Positions 15,755-24,184 are shown, numbered from the stretch's first letter. The stretch is 36,639 nucleotides of DNA from Bacteroidales bacterium (GCA_017618625.1 JAFZTV010000026.1:1-36639); one strand, 5' to 3'. Translations and numbers: made by a program. The notes: generated by a model from the letters alone, not told the origin.

Positions 15755-17533
15755 CTATTCGTCGCTGGATTCGGAGATGAAGCGGCGGTAGGCGGAGAAG
15801 GTGTTGGCTCGGGAGAGGAAGCCTACGTAGCGGTCGTGGTCATCGACAACGATGAGGTTGTAACGGTTGGACATATGGAACTTCTCCACTACATCCTGCG
15901 GGGAATCGCTGAGGTGGACGACATCGAGGTCGGAATAGGGCTGCATGAGCTCGGTGACTTCGTAGCGGTTGTAGAGCTCGGGAGAGAAGATGATCTTTCT
16001 CACGTCGTCGAGGACTATGATGCCGACGAACTTGTCGTCGGGGTCGAGGACTGGGAAGAGGTTGCGCTTGGAGTATTTGATGGCTTCGACGAGGTCGCCG
16101 AGGGTGTCGCCGATACGTACGATGACGAAGTTGGTCTCGATGAGTTCGCGCATGTTGATGAGCTGCCAGGCGGAGGCGTCTTTGTCGTGGGTGAGGAGAT
16201 CGCCGTGCTTGGCGAGGTCGCGTGCGTAGATGGAGTGCTTCTCGAAGGGGTTGACGCAGATGTAGGTGACGGCGGAGGTGAGCAGGAGCGGCAGCATGAG
16301 CTCCCAGGAGCCTGTGATTTCGGCGATGAGAAAGGTGGACATGAGCGGGGCCTGCATCACTCCGGTCATGACGGCTGCCATTCCTATAAGGGCGAAGGTG
16401 GAGGCGGAGAGGCCGTCGAAGCCGGCGACGCCGATTAGCATATAGGCGAAATAGCCGGTGAGACCGCCCATGATGAGTGAGGGACCGAAGGTGCCTCCGA
16501 CACCGCCGGAGCCGATGGTGACGGCTGTGGCGACGGCTTTGAGGAGTATGAGGAGGAGAAGATATACTATCACCATCCACACGAGCGACTGCTCGCCTTG
16601 GATGAGCGGCTCGAAGATGCTGTTCTGGAAGAGGGTCTCGACGCTACCGTTGAGGAGCTCGGTGAGCGAAGCATAGCCTTCGCCGAAGAGGGGTGGGAAG
16701 AGGAATATCATGAGGCCCAGGAGAAGGCCGCCGATGACGTAGCGGGTGGTCTTTGACTTCAGGGCAGCCATCCATTTTTCGACGCTGCCGGTCACCCGCA
16801 GGAAATAGACGGAGGACATGGCGCAGATGATGCCGAGGATGAGGTAGTAGGGTATCTGGCCGACTTGGAAGGCGTCCTCGACCTGGAAGGAGAACTGGAC
16901 GCCGCTGCCCATGAGGAAGTAGGCGACCGAAGAGGCGCTGAGGGCGGAGAGCAGCAGGGGTATGGCGGCGGTCTTGGTGAGGTCGAACATGAAGACTTCG
17001 ACGACGAACAGCACGCCTGCGATGGGTGCCTTGAAGATGCCTGCTATGGCGCCTGCGGCTCCGCAGCCGAGGAGGAGCCGGATGCTCTTGGTTTCGAGTC
17101 GGCAGAGACGTCCGATGTTGGAACCGATGGCGCTGCCGGTGGAGGCGATGGGTGCCTCGAGTCCGACGCTGCCGCCGAAGGCGACGGTGAGGGTGGAGGC
17201 GATAAGGGAGGTATAGGTGTTGCGTGCGGGAAGGATGGAGCCTTTGCGCGAGATGGAATAGAGCACCTCGGGGAGACCGTGTCCTATCTGTCCTTTGACG
17301 ACGTATTTGACGAAAAGGATGGTGAGCAGGATGCCGACGGCTGGGTAGAGAAGCATGAGGATATTGCCGCCTAGGACGGTTGACCAACCTATCTTCAGGA
17401 GTCCTTTGTTGACGACGTGGACGATGGTTTTCAGCGCCACCGCCGCCAAGCCGGAGCACAAGCCAACCACAATGCTCAGAAGGAGCACCTTGACATGTTC
17501 GGTGAGATTATATTTGGTTTTTAGTTTATTCAC
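15755..17533 (-). CDS. ClC-family chloride channel/antiporter with C-terminal CBS pair
   Basis: An integral inner-membrane ClC protein of 592 residues with the full set of helices. Signature stretches: GGSVGLEAPIASTGSAIGSN (gating-type Glu in the position of the G-x-E-G-P motif), FKAPIAGVLFVVE (with the second Glu that marks H+/Cl- exchangers) and GSGGVGGTFGPSLIMGG for the anion-binding pore. From about residue 460 there are two CBS domains (FVIVRIGDTLGDLVEAIKYS, NLFPVLDPDDKFVGIIVLDD; then a second ending YNLIVVDDHDRYVGFLSR), which usually bind adenine nucleotides and regulate transport. Retention of both glutamates suggests an antiporter, which is inference. The start is GTG at 17533, because an in-frame TAA immediately precedes it. 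It is divergent from the next gene. The + strand remains G-rich here although the gene is on the - strand. Confidence 0.95.
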   Translation of the reverse strand: MNKLKTKYNLTEHVKVLLLSIVVGLCSGLAAVALKTIVHVVNKGLLKIGWSTVLGGNILMLLYPAVGILLTILFVKYVVKGQIGHGLPEVLYSISRKGSILPARNTYTSLIASTLTVAFGGSVGLEAPIASTGSAIGSNIGRLCRLETKSIRLLLGCGAAGAIAGIFKAPIAGVLFVVEVFMFDLTKTAAIPLLLSALSASSVAYFLMGSGVQFSFQVEDAFQVGQIPYYLILGIICAMSSVYFLRVTGSVEKWMAALKSKTTRYVIGGLLLGLMIFLFPPLFGEGYASLTELLNGSVETLFQNSIFEPLIQGEQSLVWMVIVYLLLLILLKAVATAVTIGSGGVGGTFGPSLIMGGLTGYFAYMLIGVAGFDGLSASTFALIGMAAVMTGVMQAPLMSTFLIAEITGSWELMLPLLLTSAVTYICVNPFEKHSIYARDLAKHGDLLTHDKDASAWQLINMRELIETNFVIVRIGDTLGDLVEAIKYSKRNLFPVLDPDDKFVGIIVLDDVRKIIFSPELYNRYEVTELMQPYSDLDVVHLSDSPQDVVEKFHMSNRYNLIVVDDHDRYVGFLSRANTFSAYRRFISESSDE

Positions 17534-17594
17534 TTAATTTTTATTTCAGCGGTGTTCATGGCCTTCGGCACAAAATTCAAAAATCGATCTTGTG

Positions 17595-17623
17595 TTGGGG
17601 GGTGCAAATTTACACATTCTTTG
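17595..17623 (+). promoter_or_regulatory. Promoter for the YD-repeat-like protein gene
   Basis: TTG (17595-17597), 18 bases, ATTCTTTG (17616-17623), a near match to the Bacteroidetes promoter. Transcription would start near 17630, which rules out the in-frame ATG at 17590 and supports the start at 17665. Confidence 0.5.
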
Positions 17624-17664
17624 CAATAAACATAGCTTTTTATCGTTTTTTTCTTGACCAAGAT

Positions 17665-18975
17665 ATGAGTAATATGCCAATACACAGATACGTCCCGTCG
17701 TTTTTTCTTTTCCTTTTGCTGATGGCTGGCAACCGGCTCGGCGCACAGATGACTGTCGATTCGCGCTTGTTGAGGGACGACTATCTGCTGAAAGGTTCGG
17801 TGAAATCGGTGACCGAAGCCCATTGGGATGCCGACGGCAACTTCATAGGCCGCCAGAATAACCTCTTCTCCCGCACGGGCAAGGTGTTGGAGGAGATAGT
17901 CTTCTTCGGCGAAGGGGAGCAGGACATCGAGTCGATGAAGGTGTATGACTACAATGCCGACGGCACCGTGGCCGCCTTCTACCACTATGCAAGGGGAGGT
18001 GAGAACTATGCCGTGATGGAACGATTCGTACACTGGATTGCTTTCTACGACAAGCAAAACCGGCTGTTGCGCAAGACCACTTTCGACTTCCAGCCGAAGG
18101 CGGACAAATACGGCACCACGATATGGACGCGTTCGAGAGAGGAACTCTTCGTGCCGCGCGACGGGAAGAACGACACCATATACACTTTCGACAAGAAAAC
18201 GGGCCGCACGGTGACGATGAGGTACGACATAAAAGATCAAGATGCGCCCACAGAGGGCCATGCGACCTACACATATACAGCCAAAGGCGACACCGCCTCA
18301 ATCGTCTATGACGACCCTACGGGCAGCAAGCCGATGCGCAGGGACTATGACTACAAATATGTGAGCACCAAGCAGAAGGCGGCAGGCGTGCAGGAGGGCG
18401 GCGGACAAGGACGTGCCATATCGCCTGTGTTGCAGAAACGCCAGCAGGAGGCCGAGAAGAAGGCAAAGAAAGAGGGAAAGACTGCCGACACGCTGCGTCT
18501 GGAGCAGAAGACGGTCACCACGCGATATAAAGAAGACAATCGAGTGGTGGTGCGCACCGAACGCTATGACGACAGCTCGAAACTGGTGAACCTGAACATC
18601 ACGGAGACTTCGGACGGCGGGAAGAAGCAGGTGGTCGAGTACCGCTACAACGCCAAATACCAGCTGTTTGAGTTGGAGACAACCCGGTATGTGGGGACAG
18701 AGATGGTCTATCAGATGAAAGACCGATTCACCTATGACCGCAACGGCAATCCGGCATCGCGCAACCGTAGCGGTATGTCGCTCACACGTCCGGCTACGTG
18801 GAAGTTCTACTACCGCGACTTCGACAAGCAGAAGAACTGGACGTCGCGCACATACGAGGGACCTGCGATGGAGACGGTTTCGACATCGGTCAGCCCTCAG
18901 GGCAACACAATAGAAAAGATAACCTACGAGGGCTCCGCCAAAGAGACGGACACCCGCGTGATAAAATATTATTAG
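17665..18975 (+). CDS. Secreted YD-repeat-like protein, function unknown
   Basis: About 436 residues. The frame is open from 17590, but the ATG at 17665 (or 17674) gives the better product: a signal peptide ending FLFLLLMAGNRLGAQ, and it lies just downstream of the promoter. The mature part has irregular repeats of the YD/RHS flavour: MKVYDYNADGTVAAFYHY, WIAFYDKQNRLLRKTTFDF, RDYDYKYVSTKQK, DRFTYDRNGNPASRNRSG, FYYRDFDKQKNWTSRTYEG, each an aromatic-Asp core followed by a basic or polar turn. A charged, helical insert (about residues 260-310, QKRQQEAEKKAKKEGKTAD) interrupts the repeats. Such proteins in Bacteroidota are exported and poorly characterised. It is followed after 33 bases by the M28 peptidase gene with no promoter between, so they are probably cotranscribed. 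Confidence 0.7.
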   Translation: MSNMPIHRYVPSFFLFLLLMAGNRLGAQMTVDSRLLRDDYLLKGSVKSVTEAHWDADGNFIGRQNNLFSRTGKVLEEIVFFGEGEQDIESMKVYDYNADGTVAAFYHYARGGENYAVMERFVHWIAFYDKQNRLLRKTTFDFQPKADKYGTTIWTRSREELFVPRDGKNDTIYTFDKKTGRTVTMRYDIKDQDAPTEGHATYTYTAKGDTASIVYDDPTGSKPMRRDYDYKYVSTKQKAAGVQEGGGQGRAISPVLQKRQQEAEKKAKKEGKTADTLRLEQKTVTTRYKEDNRVVVRTERYDDSSKLVNLNITETSDGGKKQVVEYRYNAKYQLFELETTRYVGTEMVYQMKDRFTYDRNGNPASRNRSGMSLTRPATWKFYYRDFDKQKNWTSRTYEGPAMETVSTSVSPQGNTIEKITYEGSAKETDTRVIKYY

Positions 18976-19008
18976 TGCCATTTGTAAACCTGAACAATAC
19001 ATCAAATC

Positions 19009-20499
19009 ATGAAAAAGACATTCATACTTCTCCTTTTGGCCAGCTGCACCCTGAACCTTTTCGCACAGTCGCAGCAGAAACGCCTCGAACAGCACCTCTA
19101 TTATCTCGCCTCTGACTCATTGCGCGGCAGGTATGCGGGTTCGGACGATGCCATGAAAGCTGCCGAATACATTGTCAAACAGTATGAGGCAATGGGTGTA
19201 GAACCGTTTTACGAGAGTGGATACATACAGTCGTTCACCAACTCGATGATTGGGAACAAGCGGACGTTCAACAACGTCATTGCCTGCATCCCCGGCTCCG
19301 ACCCCGCCCTAAAGGACGAGTATGTCATTATCGGTGCCCACTATGACCACCTGGGTGTGCGCAACGGCAAGGTTTACAACGGCGCCGACGACAACGCCTC
19401 GGGCACCTCGGCCGTCATAGAGATTGCACGGCAGTTGAAAGAGCATCAGAGCGAGCTCAAGCGCAGCGTGATAATTGTCAACTTCGATGCCGAAGAGATA
19501 GGTCTTTTCGGCTCCAATGCCTTCGCCCAGCGTCTTGCGAAGGAGAAGAAGATAGGCAAGGTGTGTCTTATGATGAGCCTCGATATGATTGGATGGTACC
19601 GTCAGAGCGGTAAACTGATAGTCGAGGGTACGGGCACTATAGACGACGGCAAAAAGAAGATGAAAGAGTTGGCTGAGATGCTTGGGGTGAACCTTAAAAC
19701 TCAGAAGTTTGAACGTTCGGTGCTCACCGCTACCGACACCGAAGGCTTCGCCAAGAAGGGGGTGCCGACGCTGGCTGTCACCACCGGCCTCAAGTCGCCC
19801 TATCATAAACCTGAGGACGATGCCGACCTTATCGACTACAAGGGTCTGAGCGACATCAGCGACTATATCACCCGCTGGACCACACAGGTCTCGTCGGACG
19901 AGCTCTTCCGCTCGTCAGGACGGGTGGCGAAGAAGCACCAGTCGGACATCCAGCCTTTCGACCTTGGAGTTACTGTCGAACTGGGCAGCAGTCGTCTCCA
20001 TTTCCCATATAGTAGTGCAATTGACGGACGTAGTAGCTTCGCTGGAAATGTAGGCCTCACTGCACAGGTAAACTTCAAGTGTAAGTGGATTGGATTGAAG
20101 ACTCAACCTATGTATGGTTGGTCGTTCGCGAAATATCCTGATCTGTCCAATCCATATTCTAAATCAAACACTTTCTATCAAGAAGGCTTTACTTTGCCGT
20201 TTATGGTTGTTTTTCAGACATGGTCGAATCATTCCTTTGAAATAGGTGTGTTCCATGCCGGTATAGGCGTTTACTACACGCGCGTGTTCAAGGGAGGGTT
20301 GAGGACTGTTGATCCAGTATGGGGCTACCTTAATCGCAACCAAGGCGGTTTTATGTGGGATATAGGATATCGTTTCCATGGACTCGACTGTTCGGTCTAT
20401 TGCCGTTATCAAGTCAACTACATAACCAACGACTCCTCGGTAATACCACATCTCCGCAACTTCTATTCTGGCGTCAGCCTTTCCTATTTCTTCCTCTAA
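19009..20499 (+). CDS. M28-family zinc aminopeptidase fused to a beta-barrel-like C-terminal domain
   Basis: Signal peptide MKKTFILLLLASCTLNLFAQ, then an M28 (aminopeptidase Y/S-like) domain, residues about 22-310. Two-zinc ligands are recognisable: GAHYDHLG (His111), NGADDNASG (Asp127/128), NFDAEEIGLFGS (Glu162/163, catalytic base and ligand), MSLDMIGW (Asp192) and SPYHKPEDD (His266). So it should hydrolyse N-terminal residues of peptides outside the inner membrane. From about residue 325 to 496 an unrelated part follows, with alternating aromatic strands (VTVELGSSRLHFPYSS, VGLTAQVNFKCKWIGLKTQP, FEIGVFHAGIGVYYTRVF) ending SLSYFFL, like an outer-membrane barrel tail. The DNA of this part (about 19980-20420) is more AT-rich than the peptidase part, suggesting separate origin. 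No frameshift or stop separates the two parts. Confidence 0.85.
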   Translation: MKKTFILLLLASCTLNLFAQSQQKRLEQHLYYLASDSLRGRYAGSDDAMKAAEYIVKQYEAMGVEPFYESGYIQSFTNSMIGNKRTFNNVIACIPGSDPALKDEYVIIGAHYDHLGVRNGKVYNGADDNASGTSAVIEIARQLKEHQSELKRSVIIVNFDAEEIGLFGSNAFAQRLAKEKKIGKVCLMMSLDMIGWYRQSGKLIVEGTGTIDDGKKKMKELAEMLGVNLKTQKFERSVLTATDTEGFAKKGVPTLAVTTGLKSPYHKPEDDADLIDYKGLSDISDYITRWTTQVSSDELFRSSGRVAKKHQSDIQPFDLGVTVELGSSRLHFPYSSAIDGRSSFAGNVGLTAQVNFKCKWIGLKTQPMYGWSFAKYPDLSNPYSKSNTFYQEGFTLPFMVVFQTWSNHSFEIGVFHAGIGVYYTRVFKGGLRTVDPVWGYLNRNQGGFMWDIGYRFHGLDCSVYCRYQVNYITNDSSVIPHLRNFYSGVSLSYFFL

Positions 20500-20511
20500 C
20501 ATTTTGCACCC

Positions 20512-20919
20512 ATGACTCGCACCATAATAACCCTATGCCTTATCTCGCTTGCCTGCTTTGCTTTCACGGGAAGCGGCATTCGAAACTACCAATGCCGCAA
20601 GTGCGGCACCCTCGTCTGGCAGGATCGCACACCGTCGTACAGCGGATGTCCGGCGGGCGGCAGTCATTCGTGGGTGAACCTCGGCGAGGTGGGCAACAAG
20701 AACTACCAATGCCGCAAGTGCGGCACATTGGTGCGTACGAAACAGACGCCCTCATATACAGGATGTCCGGCAGGCAACAGCCACTCGTGGGTGTCGCTGG
20801 GCAACGTGGGCAACAACGCCTACCAATGCAAGAAATGCGGCACGCTGCTATACAGCGAGCGCACACCGTCATACACAGGCTGTCCGGCTGGTAGCAGCCA
20901 CTCGTGGAAAAAACTATAA
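20512..20919 (+). CDS. Secreted protein of three zinc-ribbon-like repeats
   Basis: A 135-residue protein: signal peptide MTRTIITLCLISLACFAFTG, then three 39-residue repeats that fill the rest. Each repeat has Y-Q-C-x2-C-G-T-L-(V/L), then TPSYxGCPAG and SHSW, giving a C-x2-C-x14-C-x5-H set that could bind one zinc per repeat, like a rubredoxin or zinc-ribbon knuckle. The DNA repeats as well: AACTACCAATGCCGCAAGTG occurs in units one and two exactly 117 bases apart, so duplication was recent. It starts 12 bases after the peptidase stop and is probably in the same operon. An exported tandem zinc-ribbon protein is uncommon; function unknown. Metal binding is inferred. Confidence 0.8.
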   Translation: MTRTIITLCLISLACFAFTGSGIRNYQCRKCGTLVWQDRTPSYSGCPAGGSHSWVNLGEVGNKNYQCRKCGTLVRTKQTPSYTGCPAGNSHSWVSLGNVGNNAYQCKKCGTLLYSERTPSYTGCPAGSSHSWKKL

Positions 20920-20941
20920 TTGTTCGCGATAAGGCGGTTAC

Positions 20942-21490
20942 TCAGTTGTTCGCGCCTATCGCTTTCAGGTTCTCGCCGACCATCTCTTTCAGGTATTTTA
21001 TTATCGAGAGGTCGTTCATCGACATCCCGCCCAGGGCTTCTTTCACTTCGTCGGTGTCAAAGACAAACTCGTCCTGGTCGGTGATGTGCTTATATACGAA
21101 ATGTATGTCCTCGTGTTGCGACACGAGCATCACTATGGTGCCCGCCAGGTCGCCCATAGGCGGACGGTCCCAGTGGTTGTGCTGAAACCAGAACTCCAGG
21201 CGTGTGCCTTTGCCCACCTCGCTGGTCAGCTTCATTCCGCCACCGCAGTTCTCGGTGTTCATCTTTATGAGCGGCAGGCCCAGGCCCACCTTGCGGGTGG
21301 TGCGGGTGGTGGTGTAGGGGTCGGTTACCTTAGCCATGAACTCAGGCGTCATCCCCTTTCCGTTGTCCTCTATCACGAAGTGGTAGTCGTTCTTCAGGAT
21401 GCTGTCGGTTATGGTGAGGTATATGTCTTTCGCATTGGCGGCGATGGAGTTCTCCATCAGGTCGTAAACATGCAGCGAGAGTTCTTTCAT
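20942..21490 (-). CDS. GHKL-type ATP-binding protein of the sensory hydrogenase operon
   Basis: A histidine-kinase-like ATPase domain with no sensor or phosphoacceptor region. N box LMENSIAANAKD (Asn14), G1 box EDNGKGMTPEF, G2 box TRKVGLGLPLIK, followed by GGGMKLTSEVGKGTRLEFWF. The last about 70 residues (from HNHWDRPPMGD) are specific to this subgroup and contain no known motif. The frame is open to 21595, but the upstream part (RARTGARARAE) is compositionally odd and overlaps the PHP gene; the ATG at 21490 gives the canonical start MKELSLHVYDLMENS. It is the last gene of the operon. In related clusters a NuoE-like hydrogenase subunit follows; here the convergent zinc-ribbon gene is only 22 bases away. 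Confidence 0.88.
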   Translation of the reverse strand: MKELSLHVYDLMENSIAANAKDIYLTITDSILKNDYHFVIEDNGKGMTPEFMAKVTDPYTTTRTTRKVGLGLPLIKMNTENCGGGMKLTSEVGKGTRLEFWFQHNHWDRPPMGDLAGTIVMLVSQHEDIHFVYKHITDQDEFVFDTDEVKEALGGMSMNDLSIIKYLKEMVGENLKAIGANN

Positions 21491-21525
21491 GATGATAGTT
21501 GATATAATATGCTGATAACAGACAA

Positions 21526-22329
21526 TTAAATAACGCTCTGCCCGAGCACGGGCCCCTGTGCGGGCACGGACCTGAACGCCATCGTGTCTATCCACCGTTC
21601 GTCTTCGCCTTTCAGCGCTTTGCGGAACTCGTCGAAGCTGCGGTGTGCCATGTGGATGACGTTGTACACATCGCCGATGTTGTTGACGAAATGGGCGTCG
21701 CTGTCGGTGATGAAGCCGAATTTCTTCAGGTAGGCGTTCTTTTTCAGGAAGTCTTCTTTTGTGACGAATTTGTTTATCTCCAATCCGTCGGCCCGCAGGT
21801 CGGGAGGCACGAATCCGAGCTGGCTCGTGAGCGAGGTCGTCCCCTTGTTCACGTGTGCCGGAACGAAGAGGCCTCCTATGCGGTGCACCTCTTCGTAGAT
21901 GCCGTCGATGTCGATATCGATGCCGTTGAGCAGGTGATACTCTTCTTCGCCCACAATCTCTTCGTTCTCATCGACAATCAGCTGGTAGCCGAACCTCTCT
22001 TCGTCGTTGGGTATTTTAGGCAGATGCTCGTCAAGAAACACTTGGAATTCATCCAGCTGCTCGTCGCTCTCGAAGTAGGCGAGGCAGTGTGCCTCCTCCT
22101 GCGACGTCACCTCGACTCCACCCAAGACAAAGAGCCCTTTGTCGCGACCAATCTTCTGCGTCACCTTCACCTGCCGCGTGGTGTTGTGGTCGGTGATGGC
22201 TATCATGTCCAGCCCTCGTTCCTGTGCGCGGTTGACAATGTTGATGGGGCTCATCTCCAAGTCGCCGCAAGGGGAGAGGACGGTGTGGATATGCAAGTCG
22301 GCCTTGTATGGATGCAGTTCGTCAGCCAT
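21526..22329 (-). CDS. PHP-domain metal-dependent phosphoesterase
   Basis: A 267-residue PHP protein. Metal-binding motifs in order: KADLHIHTVLSPCGDLEMSP (HxH), ITDHNTT (DH), FVPAHVNKG (H) and SDAHFVNNIGD (DxH). PHP enzymes of this kind hydrolyse phosphoester bonds (nucleoside 3',5'-bisphosphates or oligonucleotides in known cases); the substrate here is unknown. An acidic region between the second and third motifs (about residues 90-150, DENEEIVGEEEYHLLNGIDI) is an insertion typical of this hydrogenase-linked group. It sits between a DRTGG gene and the GHKL ATPase gene on the same strand, the conserved order of the hydrogenase-associated signalling set. Confidence 0.9.
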   Translation of the reverse strand: MADELHPYKADLHIHTVLSPCGDLEMSPINIVNRAQERGLDMIAITDHNTTRQVKVTQKIGRDKGLFVLGGVEVTSQEEAHCLAYFESDEQLDEFQVFLDEHLPKIPNDEERFGYQLIVDENEEIVGEEEYHLLNGIDIDIDGIYEEVHRIGGLFVPAHVNKGTTSLTSQLGFVPPDLRADGLEINKFVTKEDFLKKNAYLKKFGFITDSDAHFVNNIGDVYNVIHMAHRSFDEFRKALKGEDERWIDTMAFRSVPAQGPVLGQSVI

Positions 22330-22338
22330 TCAGATACT

Positions 22339-22412
22339 CATGCATTCAAGCATTAACACAATCAAGCGTTCATGCATTCAAGCATTAACGCATTAACACA
22401 TTAACACATTCA
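22339..22412 (-). repeat. CATGCATTCAAGCATTAAC-type spacer repeat
   Basis: CATGCATTCAAGCATTAAC occurs exactly at 22339-22357 and 22371-22389, followed by (G/A)CATTAACA units down to the stop codon of the DRTGG gene. The repeat lies within the operon, between two cotranscribed genes, so it would be transcribed. It is one of several sequence-unrelated spacer repeats in this window. Confidence 0.75.
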
Positions 22413-22745
22413 CGCATTAAGTATCTGGTATATTTTTCCTACCGTCTCATAGGTCTGCATCGTGGTGCTGAGGAACGGGATGCCTTCCTCGTTGCTCTGT
22501 TCGAGGGTGTCCTCGGCTGCCTGCTGGTTCTTCACCAGTATCACGCAGGCCAGCTCTTTCAGCGAGGCTATAGCCATCACGTTCTTGTGGGTTTGGAGGG
22601 TCACCCACACGTTGCCCATCTCGGCGTTACCCATCACGTCGCTCAGAAGGTCCGACACATAGCAGCCTTCGATTTCTCTATCCAATCCGCTCTCGCCCGA
22701 GAGCACTTTCAGTTGCAGTTTTTCGACCAGTTCTTTAACTTTCAT
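22410..22745 (-). CDS. DRTGG-domain protein (second of two in the operon)
   Basis: A 111-residue single-domain protein: MKVKELVEKLQLKVLSGESG, GCYVSDLLSDVMGNAEMGNV, WVTLQTHKNVMAIASLKELA, CVILVKNQQ, then PFLSTTMQTYETVGKIYQIL. This layout matches stand-alone DRTGG domains, a ligand-sensing fold also found in phosphotransacetylase and near CBS proteins. It is probably a small-molecule sensor for the operon; some annotations call it a serine kinase, but no kinase motif is present. It lies between the hydrogenase-like gene and the PHP gene. Its paralogue starts the operon (24746-25087). Confidence 0.85.
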   Translation of the reverse strand: MKVKELVEKLQLKVLSGESGLDREIEGCYVSDLLSDVMGNAEMGNVWVTLQTHKNVMAIASLKELACVILVKNQQAAEDTLEQSNEEGIPFLSTTMQTYETVGKIYQILNA

Positions 22746-22810
22746 TTCAGTATTGTTTTTTCTATATTATTTTCAATTTAACCGCCCTGTGCGGGCACGC
22801 ACCAAAATTA

Positions 22811-24184
22811 TTAATTCAGTTCTCCCGATATCCTGTCGTCACCCCATATTTTCTTCATCTTCTCTACGCACTCTTCTGGCGACATTTTGCCCAGCTTCTC
22901 CAGATGACGCTGATAGAACACGCAGTCTTCGATGCTGCCTTTCCCGCACACGTGGTCGGTAGCCAGTGAGTCGCATGTCGGCGACCCACAAAGGCCGCAG
23001 TCGATCTGCGGCAGGCAGTCTTTCAGTTTGCGTATCTTCTCCATCTTCTCCAGCGCCTTCGATATGTCGGGGTCGAGGGTCATCACCGAGCGTGGCTGCA
23101 CAGCCTCCACTCCGCTGCATTCTATCAGGTATTCTTTCTGCGCGTCCATCTCCCTCTCGCGCGGCACTTCGCCGTTCCTCTCCCTCTCTGCCGCCTTGCG
23201 GGCTCGTCCGTACATCCGTTCGCTGCACAGGAACCTGTTCTCGCACGACAACGTTGCTCCGGCGCACGACTGGTCGCAGGCTCTCAGCTCCAGGAACTGC
23301 ACGCCCTCTATCTCGTCGTTCTCCAGCTTCTCCAGAAAGTCTATCACGTTGTGTATCCCGTCGATAGAGTAGGAGCGTTTCGCCATGCAGATGCGTCTCT
23401 CGCCGTTGGTCAGCGTCGAGAGGATGGCGTCGGCCGAAAGTCTGGGTGTCTGAAGAGGTGGAAACACGTAGTCTTTCCCTTGCTCCTTGATTTTCTTGAA
23501 CACTATGTTGTACAGCGAGTCCATGTTTATCACGCCGTCGATTATCGACTTCACCTCGCCCACAGGACTCTTCACGGCCGCGATCTTAGCCGCACACGGG
23601 GTTACGTAGAATATGCCTATCTCCTTTCTCGGCACCCCTTGGTCGGTCAGTTTTTTCAGCGCGTAGGTGGCCGAGATGTCCAGTGGCGCCTTCAGCGGTA
23701 TGATGTTATCCACCAGCGACGGGTATTTCACCTGTATCAGTCGCACTATGGCTGGGCAGAAGCTCGATATCAGCGGCTCCTTGTCTTTGTTCTCCATCGC
23801 ATAGCGGTTTTTCGCCTCCGCGTATATCAGCGCCGACGATTCCACTTCGAACACATGCTTAAACCCCAGGTCTTTCAGCGCTGCATATATTCGTGACACG
23901 CGTATCTCGTCGGGGAACTGTCCCAGAAACACAGCCGGTATCAGCGCTACGCTGTGAGGATACTTGTGTATCTCGCCAAAGTCGTCCTGCATGATGTATA
24001 TCGCCTTCATCGGGCACTCCGAGAAGCACACTCCGCAGTCGATGCAGCGCTCCCCGTCAAGATGTGCCTTCCCGTCGCGGATGCGTATCGCCTCCGTCGG
24101 GCATATCTTCATACAATGGGAGCATCCGATACATTTTTCGCTGTCTATATCGAGCGAGTGGTAAAATCCTTGTTCCTTATTCAT
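22811..24184 (-). CDS. Sensory-type [FeFe]-hydrogenase-like iron-sulfur protein
   Basis: A 457-residue protein with two N-terminal 4Fe-4S motifs (CIGCSHCMKICP, Cys18-28; CIDCGVCFSECP, Cys47-57), then an [FeFe]-hydrogenase large-subunit domain, then a 4Fe-4S domain (residues about 388-421, DCLPQIDCGLCGSPTC). H-cluster signature loops are present but altered: SSFCPAI (Cys143 kept, while the proton-transfer Cys of the usual CCPAW motif is Phe), TPCAAK (Cys197) and ELRACDQSCAGA (Cys303, Cys307). All four cubane-ligand cysteines therefore remain while proton delivery seems lost, as in sensory groups C/D. It likely senses H2 or redox state rather than making H2 at high rate; this is inferred. No PAS domain is seen. 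Neighbours are a SpoIIAB-like ATPase and a DRTGG protein. Confidence 0.9.
   Translation of the reverse strand: MNKEQGFYHSLDIDSEKCIGCSHCMKICPTEAIRIRDGKAHLDGERCIDCGVCFSECPMKAIYIMQDDFGEIHKYPHSVALIPAVFLGQFPDEIRVSRIYAALKDLGFKHVFEVESSALIYAEAKNRYAMENKDKEPLISSFCPAIVRLIQVKYPSLVDNIIPLKAPLDISATYALKKLTDQGVPRKEIGIFYVTPCAAKIAAVKSPVGEVKSIIDGVINMDSLYNIVFKKIKEQGKDYVFPPLQTPRLSADAILSTLTNGERRICMAKRSYSIDGIHNVIDFLEKLENDEIEGVQFLELRACDQSCAGATLSCENRFLCSERMYGRARKAAERERNGEVPREREMDAQKEYLIECSGVEAVQPRSVMTLDPDISKALEKMEKIRKLKDCLPQIDCGLCGSPTCDSLATDHVCGKGSIEDCVFYQRHLEKLGKMSPEECVEKMKKIWGDDRISGELN

Noticed and set aside
15840..17459. Long frames on both strands over the ClC gene (for example 15840-16580 and 16644-17459 on -, 16865-17374 on +).
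   Set aside because: Composition is extreme (Arg/His-rich or Gly/Asp/Glu-rich) and they lie inside a gene with every ClC motif intact.
17590..17664. Earlier ATG (17590) for the YD-repeat-like protein.
   Set aside because: It lies within the promoter region and puts 25 non-signal residues ahead of a good signal peptide that starts at 17665.
17534..19008. A dif site at the composition switch.
   Set aside because: I looked for paired 11-base XerC/XerD-like arms in the non-coding part and saw none that I could defend.
21491..21595. Upstream extension of the GHKL ATPase to 21595.
   Set aside because: The added residues (RARTGARARAE) overlap the PHP gene and do not resemble the family; ATG at 21490 gives the canonical start.
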